A stretch of DNA of 52,046 nucleotides from Candidatus Neomicrothrix sp. UBA7388. Its GTDB lineage: Bacteria > Actinomycetota > Acidimicrobiia > Acidimicrobiales > Poriferisodalaceae. How positions within the stretch are numbered: position 1 is the first letter of the stretch; every line of letters begins with the position of its first letter. Below, piece after piece: positions 43,120 through 51,431 of the stretch. Both the position numbers and the translations under genes were made by a program. The DNA is taken from positions 1 through 52,046 of the forward strand of contig DKNM01000070.1 in assembly GCA_002470695.1 (NCBI GenBank), written 5' to 3'. The notes beneath the pieces are model-generated. The model was given only the letters and a program-made list of their open reading frames with translations, was not told the origin of the DNA and made no database searches.

Positions 43120-45573
43120 TTATTCGAGTAATTCAGCTATGGCCAGTTCCGCTATTCGATCACTGTCGTAGCCAAGATGTTCGGTCAAAATTTCGAACGT
43201 ATGCTCTCCCAGAACAGGCCCTGCGTGAGTTACCTCTCCTGGTGTTCTTGAAAGTTGGAATCGTGGGCCGTCGACGTAAAAGGGTTCATGGCTAGCGTGA
43301 ATAACTTGAGCAAACAGACCGCGATGCTCCATTTGCGGGTCAGTTAATAGTTCGGGCGAGTTTTGAACGGTGTGAGCAGCTACTCCCTTTGCCTGCAAAC
43401 GTTCCATGAGTTCGTTTCCGTTGTAGTTCTGGGTCCATTCCGAAATCAGAGCATCAAGTTCGTCATGACGTCGACGCCGTTCTTCCTTTGTAAGGCTCGC
43501 CAATTCCTCGCGTTCCATTGTCTCGGCTAACGCTGTCCACTGATGGTCATCTGCGCAAGAAATTGCTATCCAGCGATCTTCTCCCAAAGTGGGATAGCCA
43601 CCTTGAGGTGCGAACACATCGTCGCGGTTACCCGCTCGCTCCCATACGTTGCCGTTAATCGAAAATTCCAGCAGGGCCGGGGACATCAAGTGCAACGCTG
43701 CTTCAGCCTGTGATAGGTCAATGTACTGGCCTTCTCCGGTTCTTCTTTTATGTTCGAGGGCGCCCATTACTGACGCAACCAGCCACCGGGGCGACGTGTA
43801 GTCGGTGTACGCGCTGAAGGGGCCACTCGGAGCTCGGTCAGTCCATCCAACAGGGTAGAAAAAGCCAGATATGGCCGCTGCCATTGTTCCGAATCCTGCA
43901 AGCATTGCTAAGGGACCGGTCTGACCCATCAAACAACTCGATGCCATTATTATGTCTGGTTTTTTCTCCGCAATCTGGGGGTAACCGATGCCCCAGGCCG
44001 ACATTGCCTTCGGTGAAAATGACTCGAGTACTACGTCAGCCCATTCAATTAAATCCCAGATGACATCAATAGCTTCAGGTTTCGAAAGATCGAGGCTTAG
44101 TCCTTGTTTGCCTGCGTTCATGTTATTAAAAATGCCCGACTTATCGGGGTCAGCTTCATCGTTGGGAAACGGCTGCAATGTCCGCACCGCATCAATTTTG
44201 TTTCCCGACTCCACACGAATGATTTCGGCGCCGTAGTCGGCCAAAACGCGAGACGCGGCAGGTCCTGCCATTGCCCACATCAAGTCAAGAATTTTGACGC
44301 CTTTGAGAGGTAACTCTTTTGAAACTTTCACCGTTTTTATCGGTACCTCTGGAGTTCTTTGACTTTGTTCGAGAACTTCGTCCGTATGCTCGCCTAACCG
44401 CGGAGGTGCACCAAGTTTTTTCAGCGGCGTCGCTCCAAATTTTGCAAACGAACCGGGGTAGTTGATATTTGTTCCGTCGAAGTGTTCAACCGTTTCCCAA
44501 TAGCCACGGAAAGCAAGTTGTTCGCTATTCACGACTTCCTCCGTCGTCGTGATCGGGGTGATCAACAAACGTCTTTGCATTGCAGCTTCAAGCAACTCAG
44601 CCTTAGTCTTTGTAGCGAAAAATTGGCCTAGTAAGCCCTTAACGCGTTCGTATTCGGCAGGCGCTTCACGACCGTCGAGCAGCATCATCGCATACTCGAA
44701 CCAGTCTTTGTCGCGCGTAGCTTCATCGCAGAAGCCTTCTTCAAAAACCCAGTTCATTAAGTTCTGTGTGAAGGGTCCGAATGCGTTACCAAACAAGAAC
44801 GAAACCGACGCGTATCCATCTTGGCAAGGCCACATCAATTGAATGCGAATCCCTTCCAATAATGCGCCTCCCGCTATGCGGGTGGGAACTGACCCACCTA
44901 GGGGCGTTGCGAGTGACATCGATTGTGTACATTGATTCATTGAATGTTGCGCAGATACGTCGATGTGCTGCCCTAAGCCAGAGGTGGTCTGCCGCTCAAA
45001 AAGAGCTATTAAAGCAGCCCCCGCTGCTTCCGACGCTGCGTTACCAAAGGCCTGCGGCAGGGTGCCTCCGGCTCGTAACGGCGACCTGTCTTCGTCGCCT
45101 GTAAGAACCATGTTGCCTGCGGAAGCTTGAATAGTTAAATCGCTGTATAGCCAGTTGGCTTTAGGGCCATTGCTTCCAAACGCTGTGATGGAGACGTTGA
45201 TTAACTTGGGATTAAGCTCCTCAACTTCTTTTTTGCCTAGGCCCATGGATTCCATGACACCCGGGTCAAAGGATTCGAACATAATGTCCGCACCGCGTAT
45301 CAACTCCGTTAGTTTTTCCCTGCCGTTTGCAGTCTCAAGATCTAAGATCACGCTCTTTTTGCCGCGGTTGTAAGACCAAAAGGTCAGTGAATGCTCTCCG
45401 TCGTCAATGTCGTTCGCAAATGGCCCGATTCTCCTGGCTGTGGACCCCGAGGGAGGCTCAATTGCAATAACCTCTGCTCCCATTTGAGCAAGAATAAATC
45501 CTGCCAAATGACCACGTTCATCCGTTAAATCCAAGACACGGTAATGATCGAGCACCAATTTCCCCCAATTCAA
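43120..45573 (-). CDS. Tandem class III (CaiB/BaiF) CoA-transferase
   Basis: An 817-residue protein with two class III CoA-transferase domains, about 1-405 and 420-817. Each begins with a typical LDLTDERGHLAGFILAQMGAEV or LDLMWAMAGPAASRVLADYGAE block (cores ending in GAEV and GAEI). The second half has Asp591 in AYTDYTSPRWLVASVMGALE, fitting the nucleophilic Asp that carries CoA. The equivalent part of the first half (TLPQAFGNAASEAAGAALIALFE) has no Asp, so that half may be structural. The upstream start could also be the GTG at 45555. It is convergent with the carboxylase gene (39-base gap). The acyl donor is unknown. Confidence 0.9.
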   Translation of the reverse strand: MNWGKLVLDHYRVLDLTDERGHLAGFILAQMGAEVIAIEPPSGSTARRIGPFANDIDDGEHSLTFWSYNRGKKSVILDLETANGREKLTELIRGADIMFESFDPGVMESMGLGKKEVEELNPKLINVSITAFGSNGPKANWLYSDLTIQASAGNMVLTGDEDRSPLRAGGTLPQAFGNAASEAAGAALIALFERQTTSGLGQHIDVSAQHSMNQCTQSMSLATPLGGSVPTRIAGGALLEGIRIQLMWPCQDGYASVSFLFGNAFGPFTQNLMNWVFEEGFCDEATRDKDWFEYAMMLLDGREAPAEYERVKGLLGQFFATKTKAELLEAAMQRRLLITPITTTEEVVNSEQLAFRGYWETVEHFDGTNINYPGSFAKFGATPLKKLGAPPRLGEHTDEVLEQSQRTPEVPIKTVKVSKELPLKGVKILDLMWAMAGPAASRVLADYGAEIIRVESGNKIDAVRTLQPFPNDEADPDKSGIFNNMNAGKQGLSLDLSKPEAIDVIWDLIEWADVVLESFSPKAMSAWGIGYPQIAEKKPDIIMASSCLMGQTGPLAMLAGFGTMAAAISGFFYPVGWTDRAPSGPFSAYTDYTSPRWLVASVMGALEHKRRTGEGQYIDLSQAEAALHLMSPALLEFSINGNVWERAGNRDDVFAPQGGYPTLGEDRWIAISCADDHQWTALAETMEREELASLTKEERRRRHDELDALISEWTQNYNGNELMERLQAKGVAAHTVQNSPELLTDPQMEHRGLFAQVIHASHEPFYVDGPRFQLSRTPGEVTHAGPVLGEHTFEILTEHLGYDSDRIAELAIAELLE

Positions 45574-45634
45574 TCGCAGACCGTTCCATGACGATAGCCC
45601 CCCTTTGGCAGTCTTTCTGACTACGGTGCTTAAT

Positions 45635-46558
45635 ATGTCTTTACCACCGCATCGAGTCGACTATTTACCTATGGTCGATCGGCCTCGAATTACTTGGCCA
45701 GGCAACGCGAGGGTCGCACTGTGGATAGCTCCCAATGTTGAACACTACGAGTATTTGCCTCCGAGGGATCCGCAACGCAATCCTTGGCCACGGTCACCTC
45801 ACCCAGACGTGCAGGGCTACGCTCACCGTGACTACGGGAACAGAGTCGGTTTCTGGCGCATGCTTGAAGCGCTAGATCAACATCAGGTCAGGTGCACGGC
45901 ATCAACAAATCTTGCAGTCTTTGAGCACTACCCCGACATCGGTAAAGCAATGGCAGATCGCGGGTGGGAAATCATGAGTCACGGGATCTACAACACTCGC
46001 TATCTCTCCGCGTTGACAGAAGATGAGGAGCGTGCATTTTATTCGGACTGCATCGAAACTCTTCAGCGACATACCGGCCAACGGCTGCGCGGAATGTTGG
46101 GGCCCGCTGTTTCAAACACAGTCCGAACGCCTGACCTTATGGCGGAGGCAGGACTGACGTACCACGCGGACTGGCTGCATGACGATCAACCAATTCCAAT
46201 CAACGTCAAGCAAGGTCAATTAATTTCGGTGCCTTACAGCATCGAATTAAACGATGTGCCAGTGTTTCTTCAGCACCATGACACCGCTGACTTTGTAGCA
46301 ATGGTAAAGGCACAGTTCGATACGTTGTATGCCGAAGGTGCTGAGTCGGGTCGCGTAATGGCCCTCGCCTTACACCCTTACTTAATGGGTATGCCCCACC
46401 GGATTGCCGGCTTAGAGGAGATCTTGGATTATCTGCTCGGCCACAAACTGGTTTGGCAGGCCACGGCTTGTGAAATCGCTGACCACTTCATCGAGAACCA
46501 CTACGAGGATTTCGTTCAACATGCACAACGTATCAAAGGTGTAGCTGATGCCAGCTGA
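45635..46558 (+). CDS. PuuE-like deacetylase-fold protein A
   Basis: A 307-residue protein from the ATG at 45635; a TTG at 45605 would add ten residues. It has the polysaccharide deacetylase fold of the allantoinase PuuE type: APNVEHYEYLPP replaces the first metal motif with Glu, and WEIMSHGIYNTRY lacks the second His. The segment GYAHRDYGNRVGFWRMLEAL is characteristic. PuuE allantoinases are reported to work without metal, so activity without metal is possible here. The stop overlaps the start of a paralogue by 11 bases. The substrate is unknown. Confidence 0.82.
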   Translation: MSLPPHRVDYLPMVDRPRITWPGNARVALWIAPNVEHYEYLPPRDPQRNPWPRSPHPDVQGYAHRDYGNRVGFWRMLEALDQHQVRCTASTNLAVFEHYPDIGKAMADRGWEIMSHGIYNTRYLSALTEDEERAFYSDCIETLQRHTGQRLRGMLGPAVSNTVRTPDLMAEAGLTYHADWLHDDQPIPINVKQGQLISVPYSIELNDVPVFLQHHDTADFVAMVKAQFDTLYAEGAESGRVMALALHPYLMGMPHRIAGLEEILDYLLGHKLVWQATACEIADHFIENHYEDFVQHAQRIKGVADAS

Positions 46559-47459
46559 GCGTTCCTACGGTATGGATCACCCTCATTATCATTACTCGCC
46601 AATTCCGGAGCGGCCTTCGCTTCGTTGGCCAGACGGAAAGGCGCTCGCCTTGGGGGCGCTCATTCTGCTGGAGCATTACGAATGGCAACCCCCAGAGGCT
46701 GCCTACAGTCTTCGAAATCCTAGTGGGGGGCTAATAAAGTTGCCCTCGCCTGACTATCTGCAGCTAACACATAGAGAATATGGTCATCGGGTAGGCGTTT
46801 TTCGTCTGCTGGACCTATTGGAGCGTTACGCAATTCCAGCTACGGTCGCCATCGACTCTCTTACAGCATTGAACTACCCGTGGCTTGTTGACTATTTACT
46901 CGAGCGTAGGTGTGAACTCATCGGACACGGCATCGCTGCAAGCAGACTGATTACTTCGAAAATAAATGCAACAACTGAGAGTGAAGTGATTGAAGAGTCA
47001 TTAGACGCTGTCGAGCAAGCATCGGGTGTACGTCCAGTTGGTTGGCTGTCTCCAGAAGGCGTCGAGTCCGATCGAACTCCAGCACTGGTGGCAGCTGCCG
47101 GTCTCAAGTATTTGTGCGACTGGCCGAATGACGAGCAGCCTTATCAGATGACGGTTCCCTCCGGAAACCTTGTTTCGCTGCCGTTATTCCTTGAGGCCGA
47201 TGACGAGTTTGCTTTGTGGCACCGCCGAACCAGCTTGCAGAGTTGGGAGCAAACAATCGTTTCGGCAGCAACGCAGCTTCATAGGGATGGAGAGAACTCC
47301 GGTCGCCATCTGATGCTGACTCTGCGTCCGTGGCTATCCGGTCAACCTTTTCGAATCTCCACTCTGGAGCGGGCTTTATCTGAGGTAACAAAGCTTCCGA
47401 ACCTTTGGCTCGCTCAAGGCTCGGAGATAGTCGATGCTTTTCTCGAATGCGATTGTTGA
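46548..47459 (+). CDS. PuuE-like deacetylase-fold protein B
   Basis: A 303-residue paralogue of the preceding protein. It shares the layout ERPSLRWPDGKALALGALILLEHYEWQPPE, THREYGHRVGVFRLLDLLERY and CELIGHGIAASRL, then VGWLSPEGVESDRTPALVAAAGLKYLCDWPNDEQPY. The second metal His is again missing (HGIAAS). Similarity between the two is clear but far from identity, which suggests an old duplication and different roles, perhaps a heteromer. It is convergent with the flavin monooxygenase gene with one base between stops. Confidence 0.82.
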   Translation: MPAERSYGMDHPHYHYSPIPERPSLRWPDGKALALGALILLEHYEWQPPEAAYSLRNPSGGLIKLPSPDYLQLTHREYGHRVGVFRLLDLLERYAIPATVAIDSLTALNYPWLVDYLLERRCELIGHGIAASRLITSKINATTESEVIEESLDAVEQASGVRPVGWLSPEGVESDRTPALVAAAGLKYLCDWPNDEQPYQMTVPSGNLVSLPLFLEADDEFALWHRRTSLQSWEQTIVSAATQLHRDGENSGRHLMLTLRPWLSGQPFRISTLERALSEVTKLPNLWLAQGSEIVDAFLECDC

Positions 47460-47460
47460 T

Positions 47461-48816
47461 TTACCGTTTCCAACTGCCTAGCTGGGGTTGAGAAAGGCCA
47501 AGGTGGTCACGCAGCGTGTTTCCTGAATATTCGGTTCTGAACAAACCTCTGCGCTGCAATTCGGGAACGACGAGGTCAACGAAATCTTCAAATGCTCCTG
47601 GCATGTGAGTTCCAGCAATAACGAACCCATCACACGCAGGGGTTGTGAACCACTCTTCGAAATAGTCCGCCAACTCTACAGGTCCCCCGACAACGGGGTG
47701 AGCAAGTCGCCCTCTCCCTGATACTTCAACGAAATCGCGCAGTGTGGGGGTTTGTTTGCCTGTGACCTCTATCACTTGGTTGCGGATGCCTTGGATGCCG
47801 GTCATTGCTTCCACATCTTCAGCTGAAAGAGGTTCGTCAAGCGCCTTATCAGAGAAATCAAAATTCAAACCTTCGGAGAGCAGGGAAAGATCATCAATCA
47901 GATTAGGAAGCTCGTCGTAAGCTGCCCTTCTATCTTCCGCCTCCGCCATAGTTCGCCCGACTACAGGAAAGGTGAGATTAGCAATCTTGACCTGCTCGGG
48001 GTCACGTCCAGCAGCTCCAATTACTTCTTTAACCTTGACGTAGTTTTCTTTCGCACGGCCAATATCGGGATTAGCCATGAACAGAAGTTCCCCCCAACGA
48101 GCGGCGAATTCGATACCTCGGCCGCTTTGTCCGGCTTGAATAACAACAGGGTGCCCTTGGGGCGTCCTAGGTACTGTGAAGGGGCCTCTCGAACGGTAGT
48201 GACTTCCCTCGTGGTCTAGCCGATGGACCTTGTCTCCGTGGGCGTAAAGCCCTGAGTCTCGATCAGCGACTATCGCATCTTCTTCCCAAGTGTCCCAGTG
48301 GCCGTGGACGATCTCCATAAACTCATCTGCTTGGTCGTAGCGGGTGTCATGATCGGGCGCCTGGGAAAGGCCCATGTTTTTTGCTTCATTGTCGTTTACT
48401 GAAGTAACCACGTTCCATGCTGCCCGGCCACCAGTCATGTGATCCAGGGTGGAGAATACGCGCGCTATGTGAAATGGCGGGAAATAAGTTGTTGAGTATG
48501 TGGCGCCAAGTCCCAATTTTGTGGTTGCCATTCCCATGGTTGTCAGCACCGTAACAGCGTCAAGCTTTACGCAACGGATTCCATTCTCAACTGTGTGTTT
48601 GTGATCACCGCCGAACATGTCGGGCATCGCTAAGCGATCGTCGAAGAATCCAAGATCGAATAATCCTCGTTCAAGGACCTTTGCTATGTGCTGATAGAAG
48701 CCAACGCTGGTCACGTCATGTCTAGCGTCGGGGTGGCGCCAAGCTGCCGGAATGGTTGTGCAGTTCTGAGCTTGTAAAAACCCTACGAGAGCTATTTGCC
48801 GTTTAGCAGCGTTCAC
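47461..48816 (-). CDS. LLM-class flavin-dependent monooxygenase (NtaA/SnaA/DszA group)
   Basis: A 451-residue TIM-barrel flavin monooxygenase. The N-terminal QIALVGFLQAQNC leads to FDLGFFDDRLAMPD, LGLGATYSTTYFPPFHIARVFSTLDHMTGGRAAWNVVTS (core TGGRAAWNVVTS) and GHPVVIQAGQSGRGIEFAARW, all typical of the NtaA/SnaA/DszA group. These two-component enzymes use reduced FMN from a separate reductase, which is not encoded here. Known members attack nitrilotriacetate, pristinamycin precursors or dibenzothiophene sulfone. The GTG start overlaps the yqeY stop by 4 bases. Confidence 0.9.
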   Translation of the reverse strand: MNAAKRQIALVGFLQAQNCTTIPAAWRHPDARHDVTSVGFYQHIAKVLERGLFDLGFFDDRLAMPDMFGGDHKHTVENGIRCVKLDAVTVLTTMGMATTKLGLGATYSTTYFPPFHIARVFSTLDHMTGGRAAWNVVTSVNDNEAKNMGLSQAPDHDTRYDQADEFMEIVHGHWDTWEEDAIVADRDSGLYAHGDKVHRLDHEGSHYRSRGPFTVPRTPQGHPVVIQAGQSGRGIEFAARWGELLFMANPDIGRAKENYVKVKEVIGAAGRDPEQVKIANLTFPVVGRTMAEAEDRRAAYDELPNLIDDLSLLSEGLNFDFSDKALDEPLSAEDVEAMTGIQGIRNQVIEVTGKQTPTLRDFVEVSGRGRLAHPVVGGPVELADYFEEWFTTPACDGFVIAGTHMPGAFEDFVDLVVPELQRRGLFRTEYSGNTLRDHLGLSQPQLGSWKR

Positions 48817-49262
48817 GAGAGTTGAGACTTCACAAGGTCAGCGACTACGCGCCCCTCAGCGCGACCAGCTACAACGATGTTTACTGCTTTCATGGCTTGT
48901 CCCATATCTGCCATAGTCGTGAAGCCTCCCTCAGCAAGCGCACCGATTACCAGCGCCTTCAGCTCATCTTCACTCAGTTGTTCGGGGAGGTAACGCTCAA
49001 GAATCTCAAGTTCAGCTCGTTCATCCGCTGCTTTTTCTTCTCTTCCCCCGCCTGCGAAAGCTTCTGCTGCTTCGATGCGACGTTTGGCCTGACTGGCGAT
49101 GATCTTTTCGACTTGCGTGTCATCTAGCTTCGCTGCGGACGAGCCTGCTACTTCTGCCTCTTGTACAGCAGCGACTATCGAGCGAAGCGTCGAGACGACA
49201 GTTTTATCTTTCGCTTTCATCGCATCCGTGAGGTCAGCACGGATCTGGTCTAACAAGCCCAT
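48813..49262 (-). CDS. yqeY: GatB/YqeY domain protein
   Basis: A 149-residue stand-alone YqeY protein. Its helical domain starts LLDQIRADLTDAMKAKDKTVVSTLRSIVAA, with the later block EILERYLPEQLSEDELKALV and the C-terminal MKAVNIVVAGRAEGRVVADLVKSQL. The domain resembles the tRNA-contacting tail of the amidotransferase subunit GatB; the stand-alone protein's role is not settled. It overlaps the TauD-type gene by 13 bases and the monooxygenase gene by 4, an unusual place for a gene usually grouped with rpsU or dnaG. Confidence 0.92.
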   Translation of the reverse strand: MGLLDQIRADLTDAMKAKDKTVVSTLRSIVAAVQEAEVAGSSAAKLDDTQVEKIIASQAKRRIEAAEAFAGGGREEKAADERAELEILERYLPEQLSEDELKALVIGALAEGGFTTMADMGQAMKAVNIVVAGRAEGRVVADLVKSQLS

Positions 49263-50167
49263 GTGCCCGTTGGGTGTCTCTCAACATTATCTGACGGAAT
49301 AGCGTCGATTTGATGATTTATTGCCAACTCGCTTGAGGGGTCACCCGCTATGCGCGTATGCCACATTCGGCGTGGCTCTGTCATGTCGAATGGTGTCCCT
49401 CGATGCTGTAGTCGTCTGTTATCCCACACAACGGCGTCTCCTACTTCCCAATCGTGATGATAGGTGCGTGGAGGTTGACATGCCCAGTCGTTAAGTTCGT
49501 CGAGAAATTTTTGTGAGTGGTCTTTTTCCATCCCGACTATGTCATGAGCGTGACGACCGATTATCAGGTTGGGCTTGCCAGTAACGGGGTGAACCTTTAC
49601 TAAGGGGCGCAGAGATACTTCCATATTGTGATATCCGTACAAGCCATAGGTTCCGTCATCGTTTTTTTTATCGGGGAGATAGCCAGATCTGCCTTGGCTG
49701 TAATAAAGAGAGTGATACGCGCGCAGGGTAGAAACATGCGCTCGCGCCTCATCGTCTAGGTCCTCATATGCAGCCCGCATATCAGCCCACCCTGTGGCAG
49801 CTCCACTGGATGGAATTATTTCCGCGCTAAAAACAGCGCCCTTGGCCTGCAGAGGCATGTAGGTGCTGTCGTGGTGCCAGCCTTCGTTACCGCGAAGCGA
49901 CTTGACGACTTCGTCACTATTTTCGTAGTGCACTTTGCCGTCTTTACCAATATTGGAAATTGGGGCGCGAGAGAACTCAAGTGTTCCGAATCGTTGAGCG
50001 AAGTCATCCTGTCCCTCTGCCGTTAGATGCGCTTGGGGGAAAATAAGCAAAGCTCGGTCGATCCACAATTCGTAAAGTTCGTTCCATTCCGAAGCGCTAA
50101 GGCTCTCTAGGCTCACATCGGTCACTACCGAACCAAACGTGACACCTTCAAGCTGATCGACTTTCAT
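49250..50167 (-). CDS. TauD/TfdA-type Fe(II)/2-oxoglutarate dioxygenase
   Basis: A 305-residue dioxygenase that couples 2-oxoglutarate decarboxylation to hydroxylation of a substrate, often releasing sulfite or a side chain. The iron site is HxD at His98-Asp100 (GWHHDSTYMP) and His255 (NRRLQHRG). A 2-oxoglutarate Arg is likely in RRMWHTRIAGD (Arg272). Length and motif spacing match TauD. It heads the operon with yqeY and the LLM monooxygenase. The substrate (sulfonate, ether or other) is not readable. Confidence 0.9.
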   Translation of the reverse strand: MKVDQLEGVTFGSVVTDVSLESLSASEWNELYELWIDRALLIFPQAHLTAEGQDDFAQRFGTLEFSRAPISNIGKDGKVHYENSDEVVKSLRGNEGWHHDSTYMPLQAKGAVFSAEIIPSSGAATGWADMRAAYEDLDDEARAHVSTLRAYHSLYYSQGRSGYLPDKKNDDGTYGLYGYHNMEVSLRPLVKVHPVTGKPNLIIGRHAHDIVGMEKDHSQKFLDELNDWACQPPRTYHHDWEVGDAVVWDNRRLQHRGTPFDMTEPRRMWHTRIAGDPSSELAINHQIDAIPSDNVERHPTGTWAC

Positions 50168-50364
50168 ATCCTCAGATGTCCTTTGCGATAAGGCTTACAT
50201 GAATCGTAGCGAGCTAAATCGAGTGATGTGGTTTCCAGGTAATTCGTTGTCCAGCACTTCGCACTCGCGGGATCCGGCGAATTTACAAATCGTTCATAGT
50301 TCTCGTACACGCCTGAAATGAATGTCAATAATAATTTCGTTGCTGGTCAAAGGCGATCGGTGGA

Positions 50365-50474
50365 AGGGACTGGTTTGTCCTGGACCTAGCATGCCGACCC
50401 CCTCGAGTGCGCAGGTGCAGGCGAAGTCGGTCCCAGCTAGACAGAAGGCTGCCTAACTAGGGAGGCGGCCTTTT
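50365..50474 (+). ncRNA. Candidate small structured RNA ending in an intrinsic terminator
   Basis: On the plus strand, GGAC/GTCC (50367-50370 with 50377-50380) can form a short hairpin. CTAGC at 50386-50390 pairs with GCTAG at 50436-50440, enclosing a second helix of GCCGAC (50393-50398) with GTCGGT (50426-50431, one G-U). A 10-base terminator stem follows directly. No open frame of useful length covers it. I do not recognise a known RNA class (not SRP RNA, tmRNA, RNase P or 6S by their conserved cores). It could be a small RNA or an attenuator leader. Confidence 0.4.
50445..50474 (+). terminator. Intrinsic terminator upstream of the Nudix gene
   Basis: AAGGCTGCCT at 50445-50454 pairs with AGGCGGCCTT at 50463-50472 (10 pairs, one G-U) around an 8-base loop. 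A run of four T follows (50471-50474), then GTCGTTTT. It ends transcription on the plus strand about 190 bases before the Nudix start, so something upstream is transcribed rightwards. Confidence 0.75.
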
Positions 50475-50666
50475 GTCGTTTTACGGAAACGCTGGGCTGC
50501 GAGTAGATGTGCGTTCGCTCATTTTTTGCGACTTTTAGGCTTTGATCGAACCCGCTCTCGGTATTGCCTTTAGACCCGTAATACCAATCTCGCGATGCAG
50601 GGAGTCTCTTTTCGCATCTACCCTGAAGGCTGCCCGGTCTATGCAGCGAAGAGAATGGAAGGTCAC

Positions 50667-51419
50667 ATGAGTAAGGACGTTCAATTTGACGCCGACTTGA
50701 GACTTCGCCTCTCTAGCAATTTAGGGAAGCATCGTTTGCGAGAAAGCGACGACAGTGAATTAATCCGAGCTTCGGTTTCGGTGATCGTCCTCAATAGCGA
50801 TGCTGCAGCTCATGGGCATGACCCGTTGACAGACACAGCGACTCCCGAGGAACGGAAGCGTTTATTGGCAGGGATTCCCGGGGTGCCATCTGACTCCGAC
50901 CTTTCGGGCACCGTTGAAGGCACCGCTGGAGGCGCTGCGGTCCTCCTGACTCGCAGGACATCCAAGCTGAAGGACCATCCAGGTCAGTGGGCGCTACCCG
51001 GTGGCCGAGTGGACGGAAATGAGTCAGCTCTGGAGGCCGCCATACGGGAGGTAAGTGAAGAAGTCGGCTTGGAGTTGACGCCGGACAATCTTTTGGGTCG
51101 TTTAGATGACTATCCGACTCGGTCTGGGTACGTGATCAGTCCCTTTGTTTTCTGGGTCGGCAATGGCCTCGAGCCTGAAGCGAACCCAGATGAAGTTGCT
51201 TCGATTCATCGGATTTCTATTCGTGAATTATCTCGACCAGATTCGCCTCGTTTCATCAGAATCCCCGAAAGCGACCGCCCCGTGGTGCAATTGCCCGTCG
51301 GGGGGGACCTTATTCATGCACCGACGGGTGCAATTCTTTACCAATTTCGGGCGGTGGCATACGAGGGCAATGAGGTTCGGGTGGACGAATTGGAGCAACC
51401 CGTTTTTGCATGGCGTTAA
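50667..51419 (+). CDS. Nudix hydrolase
   Basis: A 250-residue Nudix hydrolase from the ATG at 50667, preceded by GGAAGG; an ATG at 50595 would add 24 residues without a clear ribosome site. The Nudix box GGRVDGNESALEAAIREVSEEVG lies near residues 112-134 (core REVSEEVG) and has every consensus residue. GQWALPGGR precedes it. The context RTSKLKDHPGQWALPGG resembles CoA pyrophosphatases (NudL type), where the LLTxRxxxLxxHxGqxxfPGG pattern is typical. CoA-diphosphatase is therefore a good guess but not certain. Confidence 0.88.
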   Translation: MSKDVQFDADLRLRLSSNLGKHRLRESDDSELIRASVSVIVLNSDAAAHGHDPLTDTATPEERKRLLAGIPGVPSDSDLSGTVEGTAGGAAVLLTRRTSKLKDHPGQWALPGGRVDGNESALEAAIREVSEEVGLELTPDNLLGRLDDYPTRSGYVISPFVFWVGNGLEPEANPDEVASIHRISIRELSRPDSPRFIRIPESDRPVVQLPVGGDLIHAPTGAILYQFRAVAYEGNEVRVDELEQPVFAWR

Positions 51420-51431
51420 CTTTTACAGAGC

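Larger units (their letters stand above)
50168..50666. other. Gene-free region between the dioxygenase and Nudix genes
   Basis: About 0.5 kb without a convincing protein gene, the largest gap in the window. It should hold the promoter of the minus-strand dioxygenase operon at its left end and the promoter of the Nudix gene at its right. A structured block with an intrinsic terminator lies near 50365-50474. The rest is A/T-rich patches and shows no clear promoter, tRNA or repeat by eye. Confidence 0.7.

Noticed and set aside
43101..43122. AATCAATTGATT palindrome (43106-43117) between the convergent carboxylase and CoA-transferase genes, as a possible bidirectional terminator
   Set aside because: The stem is A/T-rich with only two G/C pairs in the perfect part, and no clear T-run follows on either side; chance is a fair explanation.
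50595..50666. ATG at 50595 as the Nudix start
   Set aside because: It lacks a convincing ribosome site, while the ATG at 50667 has GGAAGG 5 bases before it and a normal family N-terminus.
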